Shown here piece after piece: positions 21,130 to 33,655 of a stretch of 64,000 nucleotides of DNA. This DNA comes from Ascidia mentula. Lineage: Eukaryota; Chordata; Ascidiacea; Phlebobranchia; Ascidiidae. A program made the position numbers and the translations under genes. Position 1 is the first letter of the stretch, and every line of letters begins with the position of its first letter. The DNA lies in the NCBI GenBank assembly GCA_947561715.1, contig OX387197.1, forward strand, positions 14,071,001-14,135,000. Reading direction: 5' to 3'. The notes under the pieces are model-generated. The model ran no database searches. It saw only the letters and a list, made by a program, of their open reading frames with translations, and was not told the DNA's origin.

Positions 21130-22772
21130 ATGGCTTTATTTTGCTTCGGTACAGGTTTCTGCCTGTCAGTAAAAAGGTGAGAGATTTGCATACCGATGTT
21201 TTAATTGCTGTGCTTGTAATATTATAGGGGACATTTATTTGTATGACATATTGAGTTGATACGCAAATTGTTGGCCCCTTTAATTTCAAGCAGTTACGTG
21301 CTCGAATAAGTATTGTCTTTTGCAGGGCTTGGAAAACCGTGTCGTTGCCTGTACTTGGAAAAGTAAGTCTCATATACTTAATGACTGTGGATTTTAACCC
21401 CGCAAAGGCCTTCAAATTTCTGTGAATACATAATGTTGTGTTCGTTACAACTTCACAAAAAATCTCAATGTAGCAAGTCATGCTCATTCTTGAGTCGTTC
21501 ATATTTGAGGTTGCATGCCACCGACAACCCTGCTTATTGGTCATTGTGAAACATCAGTTTCTGTTTTATTTTTTTAATTCGAATGGTTTATCTTTAGAAA
21601 ACCAGGTTTGGAGGTGCGACTATCGCGACTGGTAGTGGTCTTCCCAAATGTCGTGTTATCGGTAAGCGTCGGGTGCAACATATCGCATGAACATTGTAAA
21701 ATCACTATGACGTCGTTGTATAGATTTTAAGTTGGAGAACACGAAAAGTTTTGGAAATCGGGAAGCCAGATGCAAGCGGAAGACTTCAAATGCACGTGGT
21801 AAGCTCGGAACGTAGCAAATATCGGTTAAATCAAATTGACTGAATTGAAGGCCGCATACCTGTGTTTCTATTAAAATACGTTTCGCCGGCGGGAAATGCC
21901 CACTTTGTAGTCCTCTGGCGGCACAATATAAAGAGGACGTCACAAAGGAAAGTTTTTCATAATTGTTTGTTGCTGTGTGCTCTGCAATGTACCAAATTAG
22001 AGGCCCATTAATGAGTCACCAGCCCTAGGAACTGTTTAAACAGAGGATTTTTGGATTTGATTGCCATGCAGGTGCTTATACCGAGTTTTGTTTTACAGGC
22101 CAGGTTGTATCGCAACGATGCGAAAATACACTCCACATCCCGGCGGTTTGGAAGCAACCTTTACCATTGAAGATCTCGATGGTGGTTTTCTTGCAGACCG
22201 GACGTGTATCCCGAAACCCGGCCAAGTTTATTACACCAGAGGTTTTCGGCGAGACAATTTTTGGGATCTTGTCGTTGATCATTAGGTCGCTGGGCCGATG
22301 TGGTGATGTTGAAAAAGCTGATTGTTGGGCACTAAAACCCGGTGACGGCCCACCAGTCGCTGTTTCTCTTCAAGACAACAACATCATTGACTCGGGGCGA
22401 CATACAAAATTATCACCAAGCAAACTCGGCCGCTCCCCTATTACAACAACCTGTTACCCATCTAGCGTAAAGGCTACCAAGTCTTCAGGGTACAAACAAC
22501 TCAGTCCACGTGGTTTGATGGAAATCATCAATAGGGTTGGAAACGACTCGAATAATGGCGTGGACGAAGATTACGTGCCATGTGGAGGTCCAACAGAAGC
22601 GGATTGGCTGGAGTATTACAAGGCAGAAAAAGCTGCGCAACGTTCTCACTCCATGCAAAATCTTCGTCGAAAAGTAAAGGAATTTCCTGATCGGTTGATG
22701 CACAGTCACAAAACAGTCGTTCATTTTATCAGGTACCTCGATTGGGGAAACGTAAACAGCATGGCGACGTAA
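21130..22772 (+). CDS. Gene copy 5, module A protein, 273 aa
   Basis: Exons 21130-21176, 21326-21362, 21598-21661 and 22099-22772. All sites intact, no coding change seen against copy 2. Confidence 0.72.
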
Positions 22773-22888
22773 CCGGCAAAACACTTGAGAATGGAAAGAC
22801 TCCAAATATCTCCGTCACGTTCGGTAAGCCATAAGCATGGAGGATAATTGTTTGTGTTTTTGCGATGGTAATAAAATTGACCCATTAG

Positions 22889-23836
22889 CTGCCGTGTTGG
22901 CAAAGAACAAAATATAACGTCACCGGCGACCTACGGTAAGTTCGAAATTAGAGATAAGGAATAAAAGTGGAATGTACACTTGCTCAAAAATTTCGCTAAC
23001 GGACGCATATCGCTATTTCTATGAAAATCAGTTTCGGTGGTGGGAAATGCCCAACCGTGTAGACCTCTGTCACAATGGAATGAGTACGTCACAGAGCAAA
23101 CCAGCAATGCATGGGGGTCAATTTGACGGTTGAATGAGCGCATATGCGTGTGCTGTGTCATAGCGAACTTTAGGGTGTTTGGGGTAGTTTTAGTGGGGTT
23201 TTGGGCTATTTCAATCAGGTAGTACTTGGTGGTGGGAAACAAGCGGAAGAGTCGTCAGGTGCATTAGGGCACAGGGCCTTGTAAACAGGATTTCTGCAAT
23301 TTAATACACATGTAGGTCCTAAAGTTTTAACCACTGTTTGATACTTTACAGGACAAGTTGTTTCGTCTCCAAATCGAAAACTCGGCCGCTCCCCGATTAC
23401 AACCAGTTACACATATGGCGTGAAGACCAGGGCGTCTAAACACCTCAGTCCACGCAGTTTGATTGAAATCATCGACAGAGTCGGAAACGAGTCACTCAAT
23501 GAGGCGGACGAAGATTACGTACCAGGCCAAGGTCCAACCGAAGAGGATTGGTTGGAATATTACAAGGCAGAAAAAGGTCTGCACTCCTCAAACAACAGAA
23601 TCGTGGAGTTGCCGGAAAATAAGTCGATGTTAGAAGGTAATGGAGATGCGCAGAGTCGCACTGAAAGAAGTGTCCGTTTCAAGCTGCCTTCAGGACAAAT
23701 TGTAAGCCCTTGCAAGTCTAATTCCCTTCAAGGCTATCATGTCCAGTTTGGCATTAACACGATGGGGAATGTGGTTTGGTCAAAACGCAAGAAGAGTTTT
23801 CTTCCAAAACCTTCTGCAAGGAAAAGCTTCTATTAG
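22889..23836 (+). CDS. Gene copy 5, module B exons 5-6
   Basis: Exons 22889-22935 and 23352-23836. Splice sites intact; exon 5 has the CTGCC start; exon 6 has AGG instead of ATG (about 23428). Frame open to TAG. Confidence 0.55.
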
Positions 23837-26681
23837 GAATTCAAAACGGGAAAATAGAAACTGAACGTTTCCGCTTTACCTTTCTAATAGTGCCAAGGCA
23901 GTAGCAGCTATATGTCGATTCAATTGTTCAAAAAAAATTTCGCTCGATTTTGCAATGTGAATAAATTAGTGTGTATTTTGCAAAGTCGTTTGAATCGATG
24001 CACTATAACAGTCAATCTCCGCTGACCTATAAGGGCAATTGCGATATCCAAATTCAATCCTACCTCTCTCCGGCTGGGATACACTGTAGAAAGGAGTTGA
24101 ATCAATTGGAGAGAGGTGTGTAATAGACATGTATTGGACGACCCCGCAAAAAAAACAAGGTTTTAGGAGTCACGCGTGAAAGGTGGTTACTTTAATGTTG
24201 AAATAGGTGCACTTTTATTTTAGAGATTATTGTAAATGTCTAAAATCTGCACTCCTCCTGGTGATAATTGCAAAACCCGACTTCAACTGAAGAATATTAA
24301 AAGTTTCTCTTGCAGTTAAAGATATAAAGAATCCAGTATTTCGGACGAATTTTTTTGCATCAAATCCAAACAGTCAAACATTGCTAAACTCCGACTCCAT
24401 TCACTCGTGGACTTCGGTTTCTGTACAACTCTGACGCTAACGCGAGGCCATCCAAGAATATGTTTGAATTTTTCGACGTTGGGACCAGTTTGATTGTCCA
24501 AGTTTTGACACCAAAAAGCATAAAATTTGACTTTGCAGAAAAAGCAACCTTCGGGTCACAGACCGGCGCCATTTATTGCAACACCATTTCAATAATGCAT
24601 GACAAAGCAAATAACACATGTGTATGAAAAAGTCATTCAAAATCGTAGATAACTAAGTAGCTTTCAGGGAACTTTTGTGATGGGTCTTCTATACTTTGAC
24701 GTGAAAGGTCTAAAAACCTTCCAAAAAGGCCCAAAACAATCTTTACATGGTCATCCACTGTCATGAAAAAGGCCTGCCAGTTTGGGTTTCCTGAAAAACA
24801 ACAACAAAGCATTGACATTAGTACAACTGGAATAATCAATGCACACAGCAGTCGGATCATTCCATGTTGAATCACCAAAAAATGACCTTCTATACCCTTA
24901 CACTTAAAAAGTACAGTGGCACAGTCACACATGCCAAATTTTGTTTTTAAAGGTGATATTGCAAGGAAATTAAATATACCCCTTCCAACTGTTTGATAAG
25001 TTTCAGTTATGAGATGGACCTAAAAATTGAACATCTGATAACCCCCGCACCACGCCCGACAAGGTGTATTTCGGGGTCATAAAAAAGATCAATAGGTCAT
25101 TGCAATAAGGAAACAAAAAGTTAAAAACTAATTACAGATATAGGATCTGTGTTCAATTCCTTTTCAACCAACACCAATGTTATCAAAATTAACCCAGTAG
25201 TTTTCAAAATACAGGGGTTTAAAAATCCCAATTTCGACCAAAAAGGAAAGTTTGAGAGAAAGTTTGATAACTCCCAAACTACTTTTCACATTGGACTGAA
25301 ATTTGGCATGTGTGGCTGTGTACTCACCCAAAACAGATTACAATGTCTCATAATATGCGTTATGGCTTTGCTGCTTTAAAAAACACCTAAAACCGTGAAA
25401 ATGAAAATGTTTTGCCATTTTTGTTAAACTTTGCATAGTTTCTCTACATATAGATGTTTATAAACATTTCCTACAGGATGTTTTGTATCTAGTGTTCTCA
25501 TTTATTCTGTATGTTTGCAGTCATCTTCCGCATTTGCAAACATTTTAGTAGGGCTTTTTATTGATTGTATTGTTACGAGAGTGATAGTTAAACATTTACT
25601 TTTAATATAAATCTCATTGCCAGCAATTTTCGGACAAACATACTATCGGCACTATGTTTATCGAAAACATACAGTTTCGAAGCATTCAATGCATGGAAGG
25701 TAATCATGCAGCAAATGTCCTTTCATAAGATGAGAAAGATCTTTCCTAGAAATTCACCAACAATGCAGCATGATTTTGAAAATTATATGACTTATGCTGA
25801 TGATCAGTTTTTCTCCAGATTGAAATCTCAAATCCGCAGTGTTAGAGCCAATCTGTTTTTATAATTGAGTGCACTTTTTTTAGTAGATCTTACACGTCGT
25901 ATAGATAAATGCAATTACTGCCAAAAACATTCTGTTGTCAAAGATATTACCTTACCGTTGTCTCAGTATTTCATTGTCACTGCGGCACACCATAAAACCA
26001 CTTGAACACAAAATATGGCTGCATTTCATCGAGTTAAAACATTTTCAATCTAATTTCCTTTCAAAAGTTTACCATTAAGGCACAGAGTATGACTTTACGA
26101 ACTATTCAAATCACAGTTGTGGGACTGTACTTGCGTCCAGCAGTACAGCAGTAGGCTACTGCAGACTCCAGGCTCTTATTGGCATGTGCAATCAAGCGTA
26201 ACTTTGTGCGTTTTTTTTAACACACGCTTTAAGAAACTATAACGGGTGCATCACATTCTGCGTCAATTTGCCTTCTTTTATCAGCAGTTGGGATTACTGA
26301 CTGATTTCATTTTTGAATCAATTAAATCCCCTGGATATTTCTTTTCATTTAATTATACTCTGCCACAGTAAGAACTGTCGAGCTTTGCCATTTTTTTCCA
26401 TGTTTCTCTTGCTTACGCGCCACATGTTGGGATACCAAATAGAAAGTGGTCAAACCAAGCAGCAAACTTGATTACGAGATATAAACAAACACTTTGCCTG
26501 TGTGCACGCACAAAAATCATAAATGCAAACTGAGGGAAAGAAGAAACAAAGACAAGTCTATGACGTCACAATGCTCTCATTAATCCCATGGCAGCTGGCA
26601 GTCTAGCAAGCAATTTTTGCTACTTTTTTGTTGTTGATCGCTAAAGAAGTTTGAATTTTACGGAGTATTTTATCACTGGAA
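23837..26681. other. Spacer between copies 5 and 6
   Basis: As the reference, with a change near 25464 and one immediately after the CRE (near 26570). No gene seen. Confidence 0.7.
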
Positions 26682-28324
26682 ATGGCTTTATTTTGCTTCG
26701 GTACAGGTTTCTGCCTGTCAGTAAAAAGGTGAGAGATTTGCATACCGATGTTTTAATTGCTGTGCTTGTAATATTATAGGGGACATTTATTTGTATGACA
26801 TATTGAGTTGATACGCAAATTGTTGGCCCCTTTAATTTCAAGCAGTTACGTGCTCGAATAAGTATTGTCTTTTGCAGGGCTTGGAAAACCGTGTCGTCGC
26901 CTGTACTTGGAAAAGTAAGTCTCATATACTTAATGACTGTGGATTTTAACCCCGCAAAGGCCTTCAAATTTCTGTGAATACATAATGTTGTGTTCGTTAC
27001 AACTTCACAAAAAATCTCAATGTAGCAAGTCATGCTCATTCTTGAGTCGTTCATATTTGAGGTTGCATGCCACCGACAACCCTGCTTATTGGTCATTGTG
27101 AAACATCAGTTTCTGTTTTATTTTTTTAATTCGAATGGTTTATCTTTAGAAAACCAGGTTTGGAGGTGCGACTATCGCGACTGGTAGTGGTCTTCCCAAA
27201 TGTCGTGTTATCGGTAAGCGTCGGGTGCAACATATCGCATGAACATTGTAAAATCACTATGACGTCGTTGTATAGATTTTAAGTTGGAGAACACGAAAAG
27301 TTTTGGAAATCGGGAAGCCAGATGCAAGCGGAAGACTTCAAATGCACGTGGTAAGCTCGGAACGTAGCAAATATCGGTTAAATCAAATTGACTGAATTGA
27401 AGGCCGCATACCTGTGTTTCTATTAAAATACGTTTCGCCGGCGGGAAATGCCCACTTTGTAGTCCTCTGGCGGCACAATATAAAGAGGACGTCACAAAGG
27501 AAAGTTTTTCATAATTGTTTGTTGCTGTGTGCTCTGCAATGTACCAAATTAGAGGCCCATTAATGAGTCACCAGCCCTAGGAACTGTTTAAACAGAGGAT
27601 TTTTGGATTTGATTGCCATGCAGGTGCTTATACCGAGTTTTGTTCTACAGGCCAGGTTGTATCGCAACGATGCGAAAATACACTCCACATCCCGGCGGTT
27701 TGGAAGCAACCTTTACCATTGAAGATCTCGATGGTGGTTTTCTTGCAGACCGGACGTGTATCCCGAAACCCGGCCAAGTTTATTACACCAGAGGTTTTCG
27801 GCGAGACAATTTTTGGGATCTTGTCGTTGATCATTAGGTCGCTGGGCCGATGTGGTGATGTTGAAAAAGCTGATTGTTGGGCACTAAAACCCGGTGACGG
27901 CCCACCAGTCGCTGTTTCTCTTCAAGACAACAACATCATTGACTCGGGGCGACATACAAAATTATCACCAAGCAAACTCGGCCGCTCCCCTATTACAACA
28001 ACCTGTTACCCATCTAGCGTAAAGGCTACCAAGTCTTCAGGGTACAAACAACTCAGTCCACGTGGTTTGATGGAAATCATCAATAGGGTTGGAAACGACT
28101 CGAATAATGGCGTGGACGAAGATTACGTGCCATGTGGAGGTCCAACAGAAGCGGATTGGCTGGAGTATTACAAGGCAGAAAAAGCTGCGCAACGTTCTCA
28201 CTCCATGCAAAATCTTCGTCAAAAAGTAAAGGAATTTCCTGATCGGTTGATGCACAGTCACAAAACAGTCGTTCATTTTATCAGGTACCTCGATTGGGGA
28301 AACGTAAACAGCATGGCGACGTAA
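26682..28324 (+). CDS. Gene copy 6, module A protein, 273 aa (variant)
   Basis: Exons 26682-26728, 26878-26914, 27150-27213 and 27651-28324. Exon 2 has TCG for TTG (Leu to Ser in the stretch before PVLGK). The exon-4 acceptor tract has one T to C (TTCTACAG). Exon 4 has CAA for CGA (Arg to Gln near residue 242). The frame is open throughout. Module B of this copy is doubly broken, so only the short product is likely. Confidence 0.7.
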
Positions 28325-28388
28325 CCGGCAAAACACTTGAGAATGGAAAGACTCCAAATATCTCCGTCACGTTCGGTAAGCCATAAGC

Positions 28389-28673
28389 ATGGAGGATAAT
28401 TGTTTGTGTTTTTGCGATGGTAATAAAATTGACCCATTAGCCGCCGTGTTGGCAAAGAACAAAGTAAAACGTCACCGGCGACCTACGGAAGGTTCGAAAT
28501 TAGAGATAAGGAATAAAAGTGGAATGTACACTTGCTCAAAAATTTCGCTAACGGACGCATATCGCTATTTCTATGAAAATCAGTTTCGGTGGTGGGAAAT
28601 GCCCAACCGTGTAGACCTCTGTCACAATGGAATGAGTACGTCACAGAGCAAACCAGCAATGCATGGGGGTTAA
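28389..28673 (+). CDS. Alternative 94-codon open frame over exon 5 and intron 5 (unit 6)
   Basis: An ATG at 28389 opens a frame that runs through exon 5 and, unspliced, into intron 5, ending at TAA 28671-28673. In most units the same frame stops after 25 codons at AAAATATAA; here two substitutions make it AAAGTAAAA. The start (MEDNCLCFCDGN) and the PLAAVLAK segment weakly resemble the module-A start (SLPVLGK). The exon-5 donor is lost in this unit, so read-through is more likely here. It could equally be chance in a decaying module. Confidence 0.25.
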   Translation: MEDNCLCFCDGNKIDPLAAVLAKNKVKRHRRPTEGSKLEIRNKSGMYTCSKISLTDAYRYFYENQFRWWEMPNRVDLCHNGMSTSQSKPAMHGG

Positions 28674-29388
28674 TTTGACGGTTGAATGAGCGCATATGCG
28701 TGTGCTGTGTCATAGCGAACTTTAGGGTGTTTGGGGTAGTTTCAGTGGGGTTTTGGGCTATTTCAATCAGGTAGTACTTGGTGGTGGGAAACAAGCGGAA
28801 GAGTCGTCAGGTGCATTAGGTCACAGGGCCTTGTAAACAGGATTTCTGCAATTTAATACACATGTAGGTCCTAAAGTTTTAACCACTGTTTGATACTTTA
28901 CAGGACAAGTTGTTTCGTCTCCAAATCGAAAACTCGGCCGCTCCCCGATTACAACCAGTTACACATATGGCGTGAAGACCACGGCGTCTAAACACCTCAG
29001 TCCACGCAGTTTGATTGAAATCATCGACAGAGTCGGAAACGAGTCACTCAATGAGGCGGACGAAGATTACGTACCAGGCCAAGGTCCAACCGAAGAGGAT
29101 TAGTTGGAATATTACAAGGCAGAAAAAGGTCTGCACTCCTCAAACAACAGAATCGTGGAGTTGCCGGAAAATAAGTCGATGTTAGAAGGTAATGGAGATG
29201 CGCAGAGTCGCACTGAAAGAAGTGTCCGTTTCAAGCTGCCTTCAGGACAAATTGTAAGCCCTTGCAAGTCTAATTCCCTTCTCGGCTATCATGTCCAGTT
29301 TGGCATTAACACGATGGGGAATGTGGTTGGGTCAAAACGCAAGAAGAGTTTTCTTCCAAAACCTTCTGCAAGGAAAAGCTTCTATTAG
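28441..29388 (+). pseudogene. Gene copy 6, module B, nonsense and donor loss
   Basis: Exon 5 would be 28441-28487, but the donor GT at 28488-28489 is GA. Exon 6 would be 28904-29388; its conserved TGG (the W of DWLEYYKAEK) is TAG at 29101-29103. Smaller changes follow, including CTC for CAA near 29281 and GGG for TGG near 29330. Other copies have ATG at about 28981 but this one has ACG. This module looks inactivated. Confidence 0.65.
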
Positions 29389-31873
29389 GAATTCAAAACC
29401 GGAAAATAGAAACTGAACGTTTCTGCTTTACCTTTCTAATAGTGCCAAGGCAGTAGCAGCTATATGTCGATTCAATTGTTCAAAAAAAATTTCTCGATTT
29501 TGCAATGTGAATAAATTAGTGTGTATTTTGCAAAGTCGTTTGAATCGATGCACTATAACAGTCAATCTCCGCTGACCTATAAGGGCAATTGCGATATCCA
29601 AATTCAATCCTACCTCTCTCCGGCTGGGATACACTGTAGAAAGGAGTTGAATCAATTGGAGAGAGGTGTGTAATAGACATGTATTGGACGACCCCGCAAA
29701 AAAAAACAAGGTTTTAGGAGTCACGCGTGAAAGGTGGTTACTTTAATGTTGAAATAGGTGCACTTTTATTTTAGAGATTATTGTAAATGTCTAAAATCTG
29801 CACTCCTCCTGGTGATAATTGCAAAACCCGACTTCAACTGAAGAATATTAAAAGTTTCTCTTGCAGTTAAAGATATAAAGAATCCAGTATTTCGGACGAT
29901 TTTTTTTGCATCTAATCCAAACAGTCAAACATTGCTAAACTCCGACTCCATTCACTCGTGGACTTCGGTTTCTGTACAACTCTGACGCTAACGCGAGGCC
30001 ATCCAAGAATATGTTTGAATTTTTCGACGTTGGGACCAGTTTGATTGTCCAAGTTTTGACACCAAAAAGCATAAAATTTGACTTTGCAGAAAAAGCAACC
30101 TTCGGGTCACAGACCGGCGCCATTTATTGCAACACCATTTCAATAATGCATGACAAAGCAAATAACACATGTGTATGAAAAAGTCATTCAAAATCGTAGG
30201 TAACTAAGTAGCTTTCAGGGAACTTTTGTGATGGGTCTTCTATACTTTGACGTGAAAGGTCTAAAAACCTTCCAAAAAGGCCCAAAACAATCTTTACATG
30301 GTCATCCACTGTCATGAAAAAGGCCTGCCAGTTTGGGTTTCCTGAAAAACAACAACAAAGCATTGACATTAGTACAACTGGAATAATCAATGCACACAGC
30401 AGTCGGATCATTCCATGTTGAATCACCAAAAAATGACCTTCTATACCCTTACACTTAAAAAGTACAGTGGCACAGTCACACATGCCAAATTTTGTTTTTA
30501 AAGGTGATATTGCAAGGAAATTAAATATACCCCCTCCAACTGTTTGATAAGTTTCAGTTATGAGATGGACCTAAAAATTGAACATCTGATAACCCCCGCA
30601 CCACGCCCGACAAGGTATATTTCGGGGTCATAAAAAAGATCAATAGGTCATTGCAATAAGGAAACAAAAAGTTAAAAACTAATTACAGATATAGGATCTG
30701 TGTTCAATTCCTTTTCAACCAACACCAATGTTATCAAAATTAACCCAGTAGTTTTCAAAATACAGGGGTTTAAAAGTCCCAATTTCGACCAAAAAGGAAA
30801 GTTTGAGAGAAAGTTTGATAACTCCCAACTACTTTTCACATTGGACTGAAATTTGGCATGTGTGGCTGTGTACTCACCCAAAACAGATTACAATGTCTCA
30901 TAATATGCGTTGTGGCTTTGCTGCTTTAAAAAACACCTAAAACCGTAAAAATGAAAATGTTTTGCCATATTTTGTTAAACTTTGCATAGTTTCTCTACCT
31001 ATAGATGTTTATAAGATTTCCTACAGGATGTTTTGTATCTAGTGTTCTCATTTATTCTGTATGTTTGCAGTCATCTTCCGCATTTGCAAACATTTTAGTA
31101 GGGCTTTTTATTGATTGTATTGTTACGAGAGTGATAGTTAAACATTTACTTTTAATATAAATCTCATTGCCAGCAATTTTCGGACAAACATACTATCGGC
31201 ACTATGTTTATCGAAAACATACAGTTTCGAAGCATTCAATGCATGGAAGGTAATCATGCAGCAAATGTCCTTTCATAAGATGAGAAAGATCTTTCCTAGA
31301 AATTCACCAACAATGCAGCATGATTTTGAAAATTATATGACTTATGCTGATGATCAGTTTCCAGGCTCTTATTGGCATGTGCAATCAAGCGTAACTTTGT
31401 GCGTTTTTTTTAACACACGCTTTAAGAAACTATAACGGGTGCATCACCTTCTGCGTCAATTTGCCTTCTTTTATCAGCAGTTGGGATTACTGACTGATTT
31501 CATTTTTGAATCAATTAAATCCCCTGGATATTTCTTTTCATTTAATTATACTCTGCCACAGTAAGAACTGTCGAGCTTTGCCATTTTTTCCATGTTTCTC
31601 TTGCTTACGCGCCACATGTTGGGATACCAAATAGAAAGTGGTCAAACCAAGCAGCAAACTTGATTACGAGATATAAACAAACACTTTGCCTGTGTGCACG
31701 CACAAAAATCATAAATGCTAACTGAGGGAAAGAAGAAACAAAGACAAGTCTATGACGTCACATTGCTCTCATTAATCCCATGGCAGCTGGCAGTCTAGTA
31801 AGCAATTTTTGCTACTTTTTTGTTGTTGATCGCTAAAGAAGTTTGAATTTTACGGAGTATTTTATCACTGGAA
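29389..31873. other. Spacer between copies 6 and 7, with 357-bp deletion
   Basis: The most diverged spacer. Many small indels are shared with unit 9 (loss of GC in TTTCGCTCG, an extra A in an A run, loss of A in CCCAAACTAC). A private 357-bp deletion joins CAGTTT to CCAGGCTC at 31360/31361. It removes the 3' part of the protein-like frame and the 15-bp palindrome, but leaves the TATAAA and CRE. Confidence 0.75.
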
Positions 31874-33542
31874 ATGGCTTTATTTTGCTTCGGTACAGGT
31901 TTCTGCCTGTCAGTAAAAAGGTGAGAGATTTGCATACCGATGTTTTAATTGCTGTGATTGTAATATTATAGGGGACTTTTATTTGTATGACATATTGAGT
32001 TAATACGCAAATTGTTGGCCCCTTTAATTTCAAGCAGTTTCGTGCTCGAATAAGTATTGTCTTTTGCAGGGCTTGGAAAACCGTGTCGTTGCCTGTACTT
32101 GGAAAAGTAAGTCTCATATACTTAATGACTGTGGATTTTAACCCCGCAAAGGCCTTCAAATTTCTGTGAATACATAATGTTGTGTTCGTTACAACTTCAC
32201 AAAAAATCTCAATGTAGCAAGTCATGCTCATTCTTGAGTCGTTCATATTTGAGGTTGCATGCCACCGACAACCCTGCTTATTGGTCATTGTGAAACATCA
32301 GTTTCTGTTTTATTTTTTTAATTCGAATGGTTTGTCTTTAGAAAACCAGGTTTGGAGGTGCGACTATCGCGACTGGTAGTGGTCTTCCCAAATGTCGTGT
32401 TATCGGTAAGCGTCGGGTGCAACATATCGCATGAACATTGTAAAATCACTATGACGTCGTTGTATAGATTTTAAGTTGGAGAACACGGAAAGTTTTGGAA
32501 ATCGGGAAGCCAGATGCAAGCGGAAGACTTCAAATGCACGTGGTAAGCTCGGAACGTAGCAAATATCGGTTAAATCAAATTGACTGAATTGAAGGCCGCA
32601 TCCCTGTGTTTCTATTAAAATACGTTTCGCCGGAGGGAAATGCCCACTTTGTAGTCCTCTGGCGGCACAATATAAAGAGGACGTCACAAAGGAAAGTTTT
32701 TCATAGTTGTTTGTTGCTGTGTGCTCTGCAATGTACCTGCAATTACTTTTTCCTCCTGTTGACAAATTAGAGGCCCATTAATGAGTCACCAGCCCTAGGA
32801 ACTGTTTAAACAGAGGATATTTGGATTTGATTGCCATGCAGGTACTTATACCGAGTTTTGTTTTACAGGCCAGGTTGTATCGCAACGATGCGAAAATACA
32901 CTCCACATCCCGGCGGTTTGGAAGCAACCTTTACCATTGAAGATCTCGATGGTGGTTTTCTTGCAGACCGGACGTGTATCCCGAAACCCGGCCAAGTTTA
33001 TTACACCAGAGGTTTTCGGCGAGACAATTTTTGGGATCTTGTCGTTGATCATTAGGTCGCTGGGCCGATGTGGTGATGTTGAAAAAGCTGATTGTTGGGC
33101 ACTAAAACCCGGTGACGGCCCACCAGTCGCTGTTTCTCTTCAAGACAACAACATCATTGACTCGGAGCGACATACAAAATTATCACCAAGCAAACTCGGC
33201 CGCTCCCCTATTACAACAACCTGTTACCCATCTAGCGTAAAGGCTACCAAGTCTTCAGGGTACAAACAACTCAGTCCACGTGGTTTGATGGAAATCATCA
33301 ATAGGGTTGGAAACGACTCGAATAATGGCGTGGACGAAGATTACGTGCCATGTGGAGGTCCAACAGAAGCGGATTGGCTGGAGTATTACAAGGCAGAAAA
33401 AGCTGCGCAACGTTCTCACTCCATGCAAAATCTTCGTCAAAAAGTAAAGGAATTTCCTGATCGGTTGATGCACAGTCACAAAACAGTCGTTCATTTTATC
33501 AGGTACCTCGATTGGGGAAACGTAAACAGCATGGCGACGTAA
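31874..33542 (+). CDS. Gene copy 7, module A protein, 273 aa (longer intron 3)
   Basis: Exons 31874-31920, 32070-32106, 32342-32405 and 32869-33542. Intron 3 is 463 bp because of 26 extra bases at 32737-32762. Exon 4 has two changes: GGG to GAG (Gly to Glu in the segment before the core) and CGA to CAA (Arg to Gln near residue 242). The acceptor of exon 3 reads TTTGTCTTTAG. All phases are kept. Confidence 0.72.
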
Positions 33543-33655
33543 CCGGCAAAACACTTGAGAATGGAAAGACAAATATCTCCGTCACGTTCGGTAAGCCATA
33601 AGCATGGAGGATAATTGTTTGTGTTTTTGCGATGGTAATAAAATTGACCCATTAG

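Larger units (their letters stand above)
16657..22208 (+). repeat. Tandem unit 4 (type II, 5552 bp)
   Basis: Same length as the reference. It starts the type II series: ATG to AGG near the start of exon 6 (about 17876), TTTCAATC in intron 5, and CCGCC at the start of exon 5. The last change recurs in units 6-10. A private change lies in the spacer at about 19064. Confidence 0.97.
22209..27760 (+). repeat. Tandem unit 5 (type II, 5552 bp)
   Basis: Type II, with AGG instead of ATG in exon 6 (about 23428). Private changes include A to C near 25464 and a base change just 3' of the CRE near 26570. Its exon 2 (copy 6) carries TCG for TTG, a Leu to Ser change. Confidence 0.97.
27761..32978 (+). repeat. 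Tandem unit 6 (type B with an extra deletion, 5218 bp)
   Basis: Diverged unit. The 334-bp deficit is fully explained: a 357-bp spacer deletion with its junction at 31360/31361, a 26-bp extra segment in intron 3 (32737-32762), and small indels that net -3. It shares with unit 9 the module-B nonsense codon, AAAGTAAAA for AAAATATAA in exon 5, and many spacer changes. Confidence 0.97.
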
